From the NCBI GenBank assembly GCA_028023455.1, contig JAQFVV010000018.1, positions 4,923,800-4,987,799 of the forward strand: DNA of 64,000 nucleotides, read 5' to 3'. Positions 21,408 through 34,200 of this stretch are shown here, in pieces; position 1 is the first letter of the stretch, and each line of letters opens with the position of its first letter. The notes under the pieces were generated by a model. It saw nothing but the letters and a program-made list of their open reading frames with translations. It was not told where the DNA came from and made no database searches. Source of the DNA: Epiperipatus broadwayi (lineage: Eukaryota; Onychophora; Udeonychophora; Euonychophora; Peripatidae). A program made the position numbers and the translations under genes.

Positions 21408-21850
21408 TGTTTTAGTCCTACTAATCCTGATCACAGTTACATTTACTGTTCATGGCAAAACCCCAGATGAAATGCTACATCAAAGTTTGGGAACCAAGTT
21501 ATCCAAGCTCAAACCTAAACTATCACCCAAGGAAATAAAGCAGCAAATTGTAGCTATTTTCAAAATGGGTACAGATGTTTTATATCATATGTACCCTGAC
21601 AAAAACTGATTATCAGCTATAATTGTAGTCTGAAAAGGTCAATACTTACTAGTAATGAAAATCTCTCTGAATGTCAACTTCATATACCCCATAAAGAGCA
21701 ACTTCATGTTGATCTTAGCTAGTCAAAAATATCCAGTAATAAAGCAGCATAACCAATCAACAAACAGCAATCTCATTAGTGACAACCAATATCCAGCTTA
21801 TACCAGTTTTGCCAACAACAAAATTGGAGACAATAACTAGTTCTAATACA
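21408..21850 (+). pseudogene. Gypsy pol C-terminal tail
   Basis: Reads HGKTPDEMLHQSLGTKLSKL, matching the gypsy TGxSPAELL.GR.LRT.LD segment, then FKMGTDVLYHMYPDKN, matching F.VGD.VL, and after a stop ISLNVNFIYPI, matching the H.NQL end. The 75-residue open frame that starts at 21382 inside the MITE only looks like a small protein with a hydrophobic leader; its N-terminus is MITE sequence. Confidence 0.75.
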
Positions 21851-21954
21851 AGAAAGAAGAACAGCCTAATCACCACTAAAAGAAGCAGTTAAAGAAATAG
21901 AAAACTGACAAAATATTTTTAGAGTATATGATGAAATAAAGTGATATTTCATCT

Positions 21955-22226
21955 GGGGGGGAAAATGTTACAATCTATTGCTATTGATTCTTTTTTCTTT
22001 TAGAAGAAAATGAGATACTGTAATGAGTTCTGATGAGGATATGGTTGCCTACTAAACTAAAAAATGAACATGCAGCCTAGAAAAGGCTTACTTTCATGTC
22101 ATTAATTTCCAGCCGATATATTGTAAACAAACTCAATAATTGTTGAGATTATCCTATGATTGTGTATATTATTCTATACAATAAAGCATTTAAAAAATTA
22201 ACTGAAATTGCCTTTAATAAAAAACA
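21955..22226 (+). repeat. Gypsy polypurine tract and 3' LTR
   Basis: GGGGGGGAAAA (21955-21965) precedes TGTTAC at 21966, the LTR start. The LTR ends about ...AAAACA at 22226, giving 261 bp. It is clearly diverged from the 5' LTR, so this insertion is old. Confidence 0.75.
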
Positions 22227-22915
22227 TTTTAATATGTGTGAGTGGTATTGTAAAATATTATTCATTAAGTGAATAATTTCTGGTCTAATGAATAACTAAC
22301 AAAAATTATTAATATATTTCAATCAAGTGGTTTGTGTGAGGACAGTAAGTTTGATACATCAATTAAACTATATATGAATATATTTAAAAGTTTTATTTTG
22401 TTATTATTATTTAATCACAACACCATAACCATTTTCAAATATTATCAGACTAGTTCAGAATAAAGGCCTGAGTTTAATCTGGTGTCCAATGAAAACGTTT
22501 TCTTATTTCATTCATCCATTAACTGTGTAATCACTTAGAATTCAGTTCTACGTGTATTGTCACATATTCTAACAATATATTCTGCCCAAATTATGGTATG
22601 TTTGCTTGCAATCCTCACTTGTTAACTCCAAATACAATTTCTTTATATTGCTCCATGGAAATAAAATTTTGTTCATTGGTTTTGGGGCTTTTAAATAATT
22701 TTAATGTTAGTTATGCAATGAATCCACCATCCACCTACCATCCTATAAACAATTCACGATAGCCGCGATTGTTATCCCCCTCCATCACCATGTTAGCAGG
22801 TCATCACTGTATGCTGCAGTGATGTATAACTCCCAAATGCATAATTACTAATCAGATTAAGCCTTTAAATTGAATACATATATGTTTACTAAATAAGGTA
22901 AACAACTACATCTTA
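22227..22915. other. Non-coding DNA
   Basis: AT-rich sequence between two retroelements with no supported feature. Confidence 0.5.
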
Positions 22916-22949
22916 TAATCATCAACCATTATCAATCCACTGCAGGATG

Positions 22950-24060
22950 AAGGTCTCCCCAAGTTCAATCTATCTTCCCTGATCTTTAGCTTCTCTTCTC
23001 CACATCACCTCTGCTCACTTTCTTATTTTATCCATCCATCTCACATGTGGTCTCTTTCTGAGTCTTTTACAATCTCTTGGAATCCAGTTTAAGATTTCAA
23101 GTGTCCATCTATTATCCTCTCTTCTAGCAATATGTCCAGCCCAAGTCCACTTCAGTCAATTTTTTCAATGAGGTCAGTAACACCTGTTTGTTCTCTTACC
23201 CATATATTGCATTTTTGATCTTTCCTTGTTACTCCCAATATGCATCTCTCCATACTTCTTTGAGTGGTCTGAATCTCTCTGTATTGCTCTTTTATTAAGT
23301 GTCCCAAGTCTCAGATCCATAAGTAAGAACTGGTAAAATGCATTTATTAAAACCTTCCTTTTCAAATACATAGGCATATTTCCTTTTAATATAAAGTTAT
23401 TTCCACCAAAAGCACTCCAACCAAGTTTAATTCTATGATTAATTTTATCCATTATGTTTTTATCTGTATTAATAATCTGACCAAGGTATTTCTAACAGTT
23501 AACTTCTTCTAACTCCTCATAATCAATCTTTATTTTCATATTTTGAGTAAATCCATTAAACATTACTTTAGTCTTTTTAACATTATCTTTAGTCCTACAG
23601 CTCTAAAGCATTATTTGCAAAAACAACTACATCATCTTCAAAATCTAAATGACTTAAATAATCTCAATTTACTTTCACTCCTTTAGCTTCCCATTTTAAT
23701 CCATAAAATACTTCTTGCAGTACTGCTGTAAAAAGTTGTGCAGATATGGAGTCACCCTGTGTTACACCCATTTCAATATTGACTTTCCCAGTATCATTAT
23801 GTAATCTAATTGTTGCTGTTGAATTTTTATAAATAGTCTTTAAAATATAGCAATATCCTGGATCTACACCTTGATGATCCACTGCTTTAATCACTGAAGA
23901 AATGTTTATAAAATCAAATGTCTTTTCATAATCTAAAAATCCAAAGCATAATGGCAAATTTGTCCTTTCTATATCTTCTCTCAATACCTGGATATGATCT
24001 ACTGTACTAAAACCACTTTTAAATCCAGCTTGTTCTCTTGGTTGGTGGAAATCCAATGTT
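22950..24060 (-). pseudogene. LINE reverse transcriptase palm and C-terminus
   Basis: Frame 24056-23664 contains HQPREQAGFKSGFSTVDHIQ, LCFGFLDYEKTFDFINI (first catalytic Asp), and GVTQGDSISAQLFTAVLQ. After a stop, SHLDFEDDVVVFANN (about 23660-23620) corresponds to the YADD-type box, with FEDD in place of the usual F/Y-ADD. Another frame (23452-23174) holds HRIKLGWSAFGG and PMYLKRKVL, typical of the LINE C-terminus. The remaining C-terminal conservation runs on to about 22950. Stops and frameshifts separate all pieces. Confidence 0.8.
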
Positions 24061-24205
24061 CTCTGTGACGAGTTGTAATTATCTTGGTAAAAATTTTGTA
24101 TAAAACTGATAAAAGGCGCTAATAGGTCTGTAATTTCTAATATCTTCTTTATTGCATTTTTTAAATACTAATATTGCATTCTTCCAATCATCTGGTACAT
24201 CTTTA

Positions 24206-25168
24206 TCATTTAGACATTTTGTATATAACTTTGCTTAAAAAAAATTCTATTTCTTCACCTGCTTCTTTTAATGTATCAATTATAATTCCATCATTACCTG
24301 GAATCTTTCCTTTTTTCATACATTTAATTGCCTGCATCACTTCTCCATTTAAAATTCTGGGCAATTCAGAAGATGTAATAGATATAAGAGGTATTTGTTC
24401 TTTATTACTGTATAATTGTTGATAAAAGTCTTCTACCCATTTCATGATGTCATCTCTCTTTTTAGTAATAATTCCATCTTTTTTTCTTATTGCAGATATA
24501 AATTTCCTATCAATACCAAAATGTTGATTTATACTCTTGAGACTTTTATTCTCTTCTACAGCTTTTCTTGCTAGTTCACAGTTATAGTTTCTTATATCAT
24601 TTTTAACTCTTTTCTGTACCATTTTACAAAATTCAAGATGTTCAATCCTTTTTAAGGCATCATTTTTGTATATCTTCATATTCTTTCTTTTCTTCATAAA
24701 TTCTCTAGTCTCACTAGAAATTTTATTGATCAATTGCTGCTTTTTTCTACCAGCTATTTTTGTTGCAGTTTTTAAAAATGTATCGGTTATTTTCATATTA
24801 ATTTCATTCAAATCTGAATCACGTTCAAAATCTACTAATATTTGAAACCGATTTGTAAGTTCTAATTTAACTTCATTAGAATGTTTCTGAAGATTAGGAA
24901 TATCAACTGTAAATATTGTTTTTCTTAATAATTTTTGTCTCTCTAGTTTTGCATGAACAAGTATCTTACATCTTACTAATCGATGATCACTTCCTGTGTT
25001 AAATTTATTAAGAACATTACAATCTTGAAATATGTATTTTCTGTTAGTCAAAATATAATCCAATTCTGCTGTACCGTCATTTTGATGTTTGCATGTCCAT
25101 TTCCTTCTAACATTTTTCTCAGAAAGAGAGTTCATAATATAAAGTTTTTCTTTTTCTGCAAACTCCAC
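24206..25168 (-). pseudogene. LINE endonuclease end and RT N-terminal region
   Basis: An open frame of 320 residues. Near its start are RRKWTC, AELDYILTNRKYIF and FNTGSDHRLVRCKI. The last is the S-D-H motif holding the catalytic His of the endonuclease/exonuclease/phosphatase fold. A lysine-rich helical linker follows, then GKIPGNDGIIIDTLKEAG, the P-G.DGI motif that opens the reverse transcriptase. Upstream, out of frame, KIVMGDYFNARTG (about 25285-25247) carries the GDFNA motif. The frame is lost shortly after the RT start, so no full enzyme can be made. Confidence 0.8.
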
Positions 25169-25300
25169 AAGTCTATATGTCCTCTCTCATTTCTATTACC
25201 GTAACCAAAATTTACCTACAGCACTTTCATCTTTCATTTGTTTCCCAGTTCTAGCATTAAAGTAGTCTCCCATAACAATTTTAAAATGTTGTTTACTCTG

Positions 25301-26051
25301 ATTAAAAATAGAAACTCATAATTAAAAAAATATATATTCGTGCCCGAATTCTCGATAAATTTATTTGCAAAATAACATTCCCAATTATTATTTCTCTATG
25401 GTTTAATAGCAGACATGAATCGTAAAAAAAGTTTTAAAATATAATTAATAGGCAAAAAAAAACAGCCTCGTTTTTTTTTTTTAATTAAGTGAAAGTCATT
25501 CAAATTTAACCAACTGGCTTCACACCATTCTTATTTTAATTCATATTTTTTCCGGCAAAAGAAATTTGCACAGGTACTTACGATAGAGTTACAATATTAT
25601 GTCTTTTTCTTAAAGTAATATTACATGCAAGTGAATTACTGTCCAGGAAATCGAGTTTGTTTAGTGAAGTAAACCTACACGTGATTCTTTAATCTAGCCT
25701 GTTTCATTAAAAAAAGAAAATCCAGTTTTAAACATGATAATTTTATGTGGATAAAAAAATAACTTCCGCTAAGTAAAATAATTTTTTTTTTTACTTTCCA
25801 AAAATGAATATGTTTGTAGCTGATTTTGATCATACAGCCTTGAGCAATCTACATTAAATGGAGGTTCCATTCCTAAAGTTACAAGAATGTTTTTTTTTTG
25901 CTTGATGTGATGTGATGCACTGTGACTTCTACTTATACGGAGTCAGGAATCTCCCAGCAACTATGTCCAGAGAAACCTGTTAGCGCCTTTACCTTTTGAT
26001 TAACAATTGAACAGGCGCTGCGCCACCTACGTAATGTGTTTTAACTTTATA
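25301..26051 (+). other. Upstream region of the cotransporter exon
   Basis: Less repetitive than the surroundings, with local GC richer than average at 25900-26040. Any promoter and 5' UTR should lie here, but I cannot identify a TATA box or initiator with confidence. Confidence 0.35.
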
Positions 26052-26093
26052 ATGAACTTCGATAAATTCTTTGCTAGTTTAATGTCAACATGA
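26052..26093 (+). promoter_or_regulatory. Upstream ORF overlapping the cotransporter start codon
   Basis: ATG at 26052 opens a 13-codon frame that ends in TGA at 26091-26093, overlapping the main ATG (26090-26092). A second ATG at 26082 lies in the same short frame. If the transcript includes this region, the overlapping stop/start could lower translation of the main frame or make it depend on reinitiation. The transcript start is unknown. Confidence 0.4.
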
Positions 26094-26170
26094 AATCTCA
26101 AACTCTGGAATGGAAAGATATTCTCGCCATTGCAATATATTTTGCACTTGTCCTATCGGTTGGATTTTTG
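26090..26170 (+). CDS. First coding exon of an SLC5-type sodium/solute cotransporter (partial)
   Basis: ATG 26090 opens 27 codons that end at a consensus donor (TTG|GTGAGT, intron phase 0). The peptide includes LEWKDILAIAIYFALVLSVG, which matches the N-terminus of sodium/glucose and related SLC5 cotransporters: a short cytosolic or extracellular tail, an Asp at the start of TM1, and the I.IYF..VL.VG pattern. In this family the first coding exon often ends inside TM1, as here. The protein would be a plasma-membrane Na+-driven symporter; substrate cannot be told from one exon. The rest of the gene is not found up to 64000, so intron 1 would exceed 37.8 kb. A chance ORF cannot be excluded, but motif, donor and non-repeat context agree. 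Confidence 0.6.
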
Positions 26171-26707
26171 GTGAGTAATTGTATTTTTGTTTTTACCTGG
26201 AAATCATTTAAAAATATATGTTTGCAATTTATTTAATTGATTATCTAGTTTAATATCACTTCTGTCCTTATTAATTAAAAATTAATTACATCTTTATTCA
26301 TCATAAAATTATGAAATGTAAACTTACCTCAGAAACTTAACATTCACTCCGACATATATTTGATATTTGTATTTATTTATTTTTTCACTATTTATTATTA
26401 TGATGAATAAATATCTGTGAGTTTTTATTAATTTTAATGAATGGAGACTAGTTGGAAAATGATTAAGAACGCTTGTTTATCGATCCAACCGAAATTTTGT
26501 TATTTATAGGAAATATTTATTTGATTTCAGATAGATTTATTTTTCTTTTCTACGATAAATGCTATATAATCATGAATGTTATCCGTGTAAATAAATATCT
26601 TTATAGTTCATAGATGATAACAACCGAAATGATTGCGTTACTATACAAATGCGATATCTTCTATTGTTACCCTAAGAACCAAGTAATATTTTTCACTTGT
26701 AAAATCG

Positions 26708-26915
26708 TGTGGCATAGTGGCTAGTGTGTCTACTAACCATATGGTTGTTTCTTTGATATTGATTCGGATTACAAAGAACTATATAATATTTATTTCTGAT
26801 AGTTGATCATGGTTAACTCAGCTATCCAATTTTGATATGTATATGGATATCTGAGTATCTGCTAGATGATAAAGAGCTAAGGATAAGGTCTGTTGATTGC
26901 TTCTACACGTGAGTA
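26708..26915 (+). mobile_element. tRNA-derived SINE in intron 1
   Basis: Begins GTGTGGCATAGTGGCTAGTG, which fits a tRNA A box, then an anticodon-like arm (CTAACCATATGGTTG), then a weakened B box (TTGATTCGGATTAC). About 150 bases of tail follow to near TCTACACG. The 3' boundary is a guess. Confidence 0.55.
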
Positions 26916-29900
26916 ACGATCAAAATATGTATACAGTTTTATAAAAGAAAAATATAAATGCGTTGCTCACTTATTTAATGACAATGATTCTTTATTAAAA
27001 ACATTCTGTATTGCCAAAAGAATAAATTAAATATATTTGCAAATCGTCTACTTAATAACAAATATATTGAGGATACTTTCTTCTCTTTTTTTTTTTACTT
27101 TAACTTACTACAATATTAGAATAAGGCTAATAAAATAAGTTGGGAAGTGGAAATTTTTTATTGCTTTAGGCAAAGAAATAATGTCTTAGAAAGAAGAGCG
27201 AAACGGAAACAAATAGAAAGAAAAGAAAGGGGGATTTAATGTTATTGTTAGAATTAGCGTTAAAAAATGTGAAACAAGTAATAGCTCACTGTAATAACTT
27301 TTTGTTATAACTGCTGCTTTTAGATTATGTGCACATGGTAGTTTCAGCATTGTGCAGGTTAATGCTATTATCTTCAATCCATTTTTAATATTTGTATCAA
27401 TGTATTTATGATGATAATCCAGCCAATAAATACATACAGAGTTGTGTTAATATTTCTTACTACTACATTTACATTTTTTTATTTTAGTAATTTTAATTAA
27501 ATTTTAACAAATAACATGAAAATCATAGATATTTGAAGGACAATACAAAGACTAAGATATTCAAATTTAAAAATTTGGATGACTGAGCAAACTTTTTTTT
27601 CAACCTGGTTAAAAACAAGATTTTTAAACTTGCAATTGCATAGAGAAGAATGCTGCCAAAAGAAAGATTAAAGAGGTTTATTGTATTGTGAATGACCTCA
27701 GCTCCATTAACAGAAGAGAAGTTTGCTTTTCTCTCTCCAAACAATGGACTAGTTAAATATTCAAATACATTTGCATAAATAAATAACAACTTATAACATA
27801 GTTATCATTTTTAAAGCTATGGGTATGAGATCCAAAGTTATATCCCAAAAGCACTAAGCTTATAAAATATTAAATATTAAATAACTACAGCTTCATTAAT
27901 ATATGCAAAAGAGTACATAACTCTAATTATTATAGACAAAGTAAACTATCATTTAAAATTTTGCTGATTTTTAATTAATTTCTTTGGCTATCTTGAGTCT
28001 TAGAGATACAGTGGCGACCAAATATTTGGATAGTATATTGCATTTGAAAAATAAATAAATTCATAACATATTGGAAAAAAACTTTACAATCCCAGATTAA
28101 ATTAAAAATCATTCAAGATATAATTAAAATAAAAAATAAAGCAAAGTTATTAAAAATTTATTCTTCTACCTGTGGATTACAAATGATTCTGTGAAAAAAG
28201 AGACTTGAAGTGTTGTTTAGATGGTTAAGGAGTTTAGAATTGGAAATCAAACCCACGTTGTTATGGAATGATGGAATTGATTTAGTCGCATTATTAACCT
28301 CTTACAGACAATGATCATTTCCTGAATGAACAGTTGAAAAAGGAAGATGTCATTTTGATAATGGTCCTCTATTTAAGTGGTCAATCTGATACTGAGATTG
28401 AGCTTCACAGCCCACTCAGAATTTCCCACCACCAACACATATTCAAACTCCATCCTTGCATGTATCTATGCATTTATTAACACATTTTTTTGCTTAATTA
28501 TTAAAATAATCACTGACGTAGATATGTATAAATATCTTAATCTAAATACTTTCAATAAATAAATGTTTTATATTTTAATTCATATATGTGCATAATGGAT
28601 ACATATATATCATAGGTGAGGGAAAATTACTTGTAAAATATTTATAATATCAAAATATTTATATTAATTTGTATTTTTAAAATTATGTTAAATTTTATTA
28701 TTTATTTTAGTAATGGTTGTCAGAAAAGGTTGATGCAATCCTGCCGAATATTCTGGAATGCAATTAAGTCAATTAACCAGAAATCCATTAGTCCAAATTA
28801 AAATGTTATAATTTTATAAAAGTAATGTAAGATCCATTAGTGGAAATTTTATCCATTTCAAATTTGTTTTAAAATCTAAGATTATATTTTAAAACAATTA
28901 TTCGAGAAATTCTTAGCAGGATTGCATTGTCTTAAAACTTACAAGAACAAAAGTGTGCATCCGGTCTGCAAATTGCAGATCGATAAAGTATATAAAATGC
29001 TTGAGGTCAAGTAGCTAAAAGCATTCCAGAACAACTTAAAAAAATCATATAAATAGTGCTGGATTTGAATACCCAGGGAGAACAAATAATTTAATAAGAG
29101 CAATGCCAAGCTGAATCCATGCTCATGATACCTGTGATTTAATGTATCATAAGTAGATAAATCTTCATCTTTCTCACTGTTCAAAATGCAATCTTTTCCA
29201 ATGTCATTGCCTTGGATCCAGATACTCATGAACTATAACCATGTACTGATATGCTAAATAATGAAAGTGCTATCTTCCTGACCCACCTGAATAAAAACTA
29301 GATCTAGTCGCCAATGGATGCTTCAAATCATCCAAGGACGACCATTAATAATGAATGAGGTAACAATATTCATGTTGCTGCTAAAACTCATAAACTTATG
29401 TGAATAATTTCAATTTTAAGCTAAATTTCTTGTCTAACTATCTCTTTTAAATGTAGTGTAATTCTTTTTTTTAGCTGATCTTAAAATCAGAAATATCTTT
29501 TTAATTAATATAATTTGTAAACTCTTACCAGATCTGTTAAAATGTGTTCAACTCTCTGTAAACTCTCTTAATATTCTTTCTATCATTGAGCCTCTAGTAA
29601 ATAATTATAATTTTTTATTTCACTTTCATGTGGCAACAATATTTCATAATTTTGATTATTATATTTTATATATTTTTTTTTAAATATGCCAATAACCTCC
29701 TAAATTTGCAAATATGTTCGCTCTTTTAAATCCCCTTTTTCTTTTATGGGAAGATCAGTTAAGTTTTAGTTAAAAACAAATTTTGCTATTTTCATTAGAG
29801 CAGACACTTGGCAGTTGGGGAGAAAACAACTTAATTACATTATAATGTTATAGTCAGAAAACAGAGTAAACATCTGTTTTTCCTAGAAATGTTTTGTTAA

Positions 29901-31203
29901 TTTAAATCAATAGTTCCAATTTAAAATCATAAAATGTGTTTATTTAAATTTAATATCTTATTCAATAAATAACTACCACATACTCCTATATATGTAAAAT
30001 TATTTGTAATTGTTATAAACTTAGAACCAAATATTCATGTTTGTCTCAATGTTTGTGGGAAGTTATTATGTAAAGTAATTTAACAAAGGGGAGGGGATTC
30101 TCAATTTTCAGTATCTTATTATTTTTATTAATGAATTTAAGTTTTCCATTACTGTTTAGTATTCTAATCATACCATTATGCTGGATATTCCCAAAATATA
30201 TAGGTATTAATTAATTTATTCTTATTTTAAAAGTTTTATATGCATATGTTTCCAAGCATTGTATGCATACCGTTCTCCTCATTCATTTATATATATATGT
30301 GTGTGTGTGTGTGCTTCATTCACTGGGTGTATCAAAAAACTGAACCCTGTCTCATATATACAAGTCCAAAAACAAGAGTCTTAGACCCCCCTTGGAACTT
30401 CTCTTTGTCACTGGAGATAACTATATGGGATCGCTCTGGGAAAAACTGGCCAATGGAAACTCACAGCTGACCATTCTTCATTTGATAAGCCGATTCTGCC
30501 AAAGTCACAGACATATATCGGTCTTTATTTCCTTCAATGAATTTTCAGAAGCACCTTCTAAAATCCATGACTGGATCACATAAATATGCCACAATTCATG
30601 CACCATCCTTTTAGTTCTAGTTTTAAATAAAACCTATGAATATCCCTAAGACATAATGTTCTGATTCTACTAAGCAGATTTCTTATGATATTTATTAATA
30701 TTTTCATGTGTGTGTGATTTTTCGATGCAATTATATATATTCTAAATTAACTCTCCCACACACATTTCTTACTCAGCATAAGCTGAGATTACTTCATTTA
30801 TTAATGATAATCATATTTCGGTAATAAAAGAATCATTATTAAGTAAATTCGGTCAAGTGCTATATTTGGTTCTTCTTTCTATGGGTAGACTAAAGATTCA
30901 TTTATATACTCATATATGGTGCTATTAAAATTGTATTTACAGATATTGTAATTTATTGATTATTGGCATATGAATTAGCCACATTAAAATAAAGCAATGG
31001 ATACATTTGTCACTTCTTAAATAATAAAAGATAAATCTCATGTTATATAAATGTAAAGAGGCCAATGATGACTAATGGAGAAATATAATCAAATAATTCA
31101 CATGTATTTTATTTAAGTTAATAAATTATATATATAATTATAATTATTTCAATTATAATTACAATTTTGTTTTAATTAACGGACATTTTATTTATTTTAT
31201 ATA

Positions 31204-31208
<5 letters not shown>
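26916..31208. other. Intron-like AT-rich DNA
   Basis: No exon or coding remnant is supported. It contains poly-purine stretches, a short TATATATGTGTGTG run at 30288-30314 and one higher-GC patch at 30320-30600, described in the findings. Confidence 0.5.

Positions 31209-31254
<46 letters not shown>
31209..31254. repeat. (TA)n microsatellite
   Basis: AT dinucleotide run directly upstream of element B; a shorter run lies on the far side at 41375-41392. Confidence 0.9.
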
Positions 31255-31257
<3 letters not shown>

Positions 31258-34200
31258 GCCATTACAATTTAGTCACTAGCTAAATTTATAGTAATGTGCA
31301 TGTAAGAAAATGTAAAACAAAATCATCATCACATTTTTATATAACCATAAAAGAAGCTGTAGGGCATCCAAGTTCAAACCCTACAAGGTCCAGTTCTAAA
31401 AGCTTTAAACAGAGAGAGAGTGGGTCAACAATTATATGCTTTATTTGTTTGTGTGTTGATAGAAAGGTAATACACACATTTAAACTATTTAATATTTAAA
31501 TTTTCTGTTAAAAAGCAAAGTTATAATGCATACATATAGGCAGTGTATGTGTAAACTATTTAATTGTTTTATATTTCAAATATTCAACATTTTAACTTTC
31601 TTTAAAACTAACCTATGCTTGATCAATTCTAATATCTTATTCTATACTTCTATTTTGCTTTTCTATAATTGTAATTGGGATTTAAAAGTTACAGATTTAA
31701 TTAAATAATAGGGTTATAATTACTAAGCTAGCAATTATATTATTTAATGTTAGTTTATGAATGATTTGAAATAATGAAGGATGTGTGTACATTACATACA
31801 GAAATTTACATTTATTAAATATTGAAAGAAAAGGAAGGATTAAATCTGTCAAATTATTTTTTTTGTACAATTTTATGTTAAAAGAGGAAATCTGTTTAAT
31901 CAGATATCTATCTTTGTAGCAATTTTGTTTTTTTGTAAATGATTGTTTGTCACTTTGGGAGCTTAATTTGGGTGGGAACTCTAATTTTGAAATTGTCTTA
32001 TCTTAAGATCTAAAGAAGGAAGCTCAAAGATTTGAAATGTTACCTAGATGTAAAAAAAAAGAAAGGAAATAAGGATTAAGTCTATTTTTTTTTAAACAAA
32101 AGTGTCTGGAAAAAGGATTAAACTTTTCAGTTGAAAAATAATTTAGTTGAAAATAAATTAGAGATCTAATTAAAACGAATTTGTCCAAAAATAGCAAGTG
32201 ACGCTATCTCTGATTGGTTAAGTTAGCTAAAAATTGGATATAAAAAGCTGTCTGGAATTATTATTATTATTGTGATTATGATTCAGATTATTAGACTATT
32301 AAATTGAATGTTGAAAATATAAGAAATGGCTGGCTAGAAAAATTATATGTATGTCCCATCTTTTCCGGACCATCTGGGGAAGCTGCACATCACATAGGAA
32401 AGAAAAGATGTTGTGTCTAAAATAATATTCTACACCTTTCAACTGACCAGAGAAATAAGATGTTTTTAATAGAAGGAAGAAAGCATTCACCTGCATTCAA
32501 AGAAGATGAATTAATCTACTGATAAATATTAATCATCAAGTCCAATTAATTGTTCCAACAACTGATTTTAAACTCAAGAAAATTTATAAATGTGAAAACA
32601 ACTGCTGTATTTCATCCACTAAAAAAATCATGCTTGACAGGAAGAGAAGAAAAATTAATATAATGATTTCCAAATTGTCCACTAAAGCAAATAACCTCAA
32701 TAGAGTCATCATCATCAAATAGTTATACACCTCAAGAAAGAGATTGTTCCCACGTAAAACGGAAATGGTAGCTGCAGAAATATAGACATTATACAAGACA
32801 AGTTTGAACCCTTGGAAATTCGCCACAAACAAAAGATCGGTAATATGACTTTTTATATCTATTTTCTTTATGATATCAGAGTCTTAATAAACATTTTAGC
32901 AATAAAGTGGTATATTTTATTTAAAGAACTTTTAAAGACTATTCAGATCGATTAAAAACAAGAATGTCTTACTAATAATAACTTTGAGCTTCATAAATGA
33001 TCTTGAATGTATCAAAATTATTTGTTTATTAATTTTACAGTTATGAAAAATATTAATGTGTAAAACAATTTTTTTTATGGTATTATGATTTTAGTTTTAA
33101 CTAATATATTATTATTATTTTGGTTTTAAATAATATTTTGTTATTATGGGATAAAACACGCACATACATAATAATATTTTTATATGTGTATAATTGCGAG
33201 TGAATGTGAAGTAACAAGTAGTATTAGAATATTAGATTATTTTGTTTCAAGTTAAGTATAGCATTTCAGAGGTAGAAGAGAGGGGGAGAAAATAATTTAA
33301 AACTTGTTTCTAAAACTTGCTCTTTCAATTCTATTAACATTTTTTTTTAACATTCTACTTACATGTTAGATTTATAAAGTATGTGTGCTAATGAGCAGAT
33401 AATATTTTTTTTTCTTGAAATACTTTTCTCATGGAGTGAAAATCATGGTCAATGTGACATCCAACTTAATACAAAATACATTTGAAGGGAAAGGGGGAAG
33501 AACTTGAAATTAATCTGAGGATTGTTATATAATCAATTATTATTATTATTATTATTCATGTCAATTTTCATGTTTATCTAGAAATTTTTATGTATATGTT
33601 AGAAATGCAGTAATAAATATTAGTTTGTTTTATTAAACGAGGCGTATATATTTCATTAAGTGTAGTCTTTGTTAAGTGTGATTATTCATCATCATCAATG
33701 GTTGAATATTAGTTATTTAAGATATAAGTAAGTATGCTAAAATTAAGCAATAATTATGAATTTCTTTATAAAAATTAGTTTTATGTTTAGGCTTAGTCCT
33801 AGAGCTGTAGTTGAAACCCTTGTCATTATCGTTATTATTATCATCATCATCATCATCATCAACGTTTTAATTAATGAGCTGTTTAACTGTTTAAAGGCCA
33901 TAAATAAATATTGATTTTATAATATTTAGTGATTTCTTAGTATTATTATAACCACATCCCATCATCTATTTCATGCAAGGATGAGTGAATTGCCATCCTA
34001 AATTAGTTATATATAATCTGAGCTAGTAAACTTATAAAAATATTGAAACACATTTGTTATGCTAAGATCTAAGAAATGATTTATGTCTAATATACTCCAC
34101 TTTGGTTTAAAGATGTTTTACTTTTACCTAAATATTAGTGCGTATAGTGATATGGCTCAAAAAGCAAAATCTTCCATTTTTATTAGAAATAAAGTACCAA

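Larger units (their letters stand above)
16010..22226 (+). mobile_element. Old Ty3/gypsy retrotransposon, nested and decayed
   Basis: Diverged LTRs of about 265 bp flank recognisable gypsy pol remnants in order: retropepsin-like protease near 17820, integrase zinc-binding and core start at 18330-18724, integrase core end at 20980-21180, and the C-terminal pol tail at 21408-21850. The expected reverse transcriptase and RNase H between 18060 and 18330 are missing. Four later insertions interrupt it: 16818-17269, 18145-18300, 18730-20975 and 21235-21407. Stops and frameshifts in every coding part show long inactivity. Confidence 0.8.
22916..25300 (-). mobile_element. RTE-type LINE, 5'-truncated and decayed
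   Basis: Minus-strand remnants follow the order of a non-LTR element: end of the apurinic-like endonuclease (25300 to about 24950), linker, reverse transcriptase (about 24300-23600) and C-terminal region (23450-22950). The 3' end near 22920 carries the CCACTGCAGGATGAAGG-type block that I associate with RTE and related LINEs. The endonuclease N-terminus is missing, so it is 5'-truncated. Many stops and frameshifts are present. RTE assignment rests on motif style; a related clade is possible. Confidence 0.8.

Noticed and set aside
21382-21609. 75-residue frame with a hydrophobic leader that looks like a secreted peptide
   Set aside because: The start is MITE sequence and the rest matches the gypsy pol tail; no signal peptide gene is needed to explain it.
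30392-30583. Possible exon in the higher-GC patch
   Set aside because: No splice-site context and no protein family match; a repeat is as likely.
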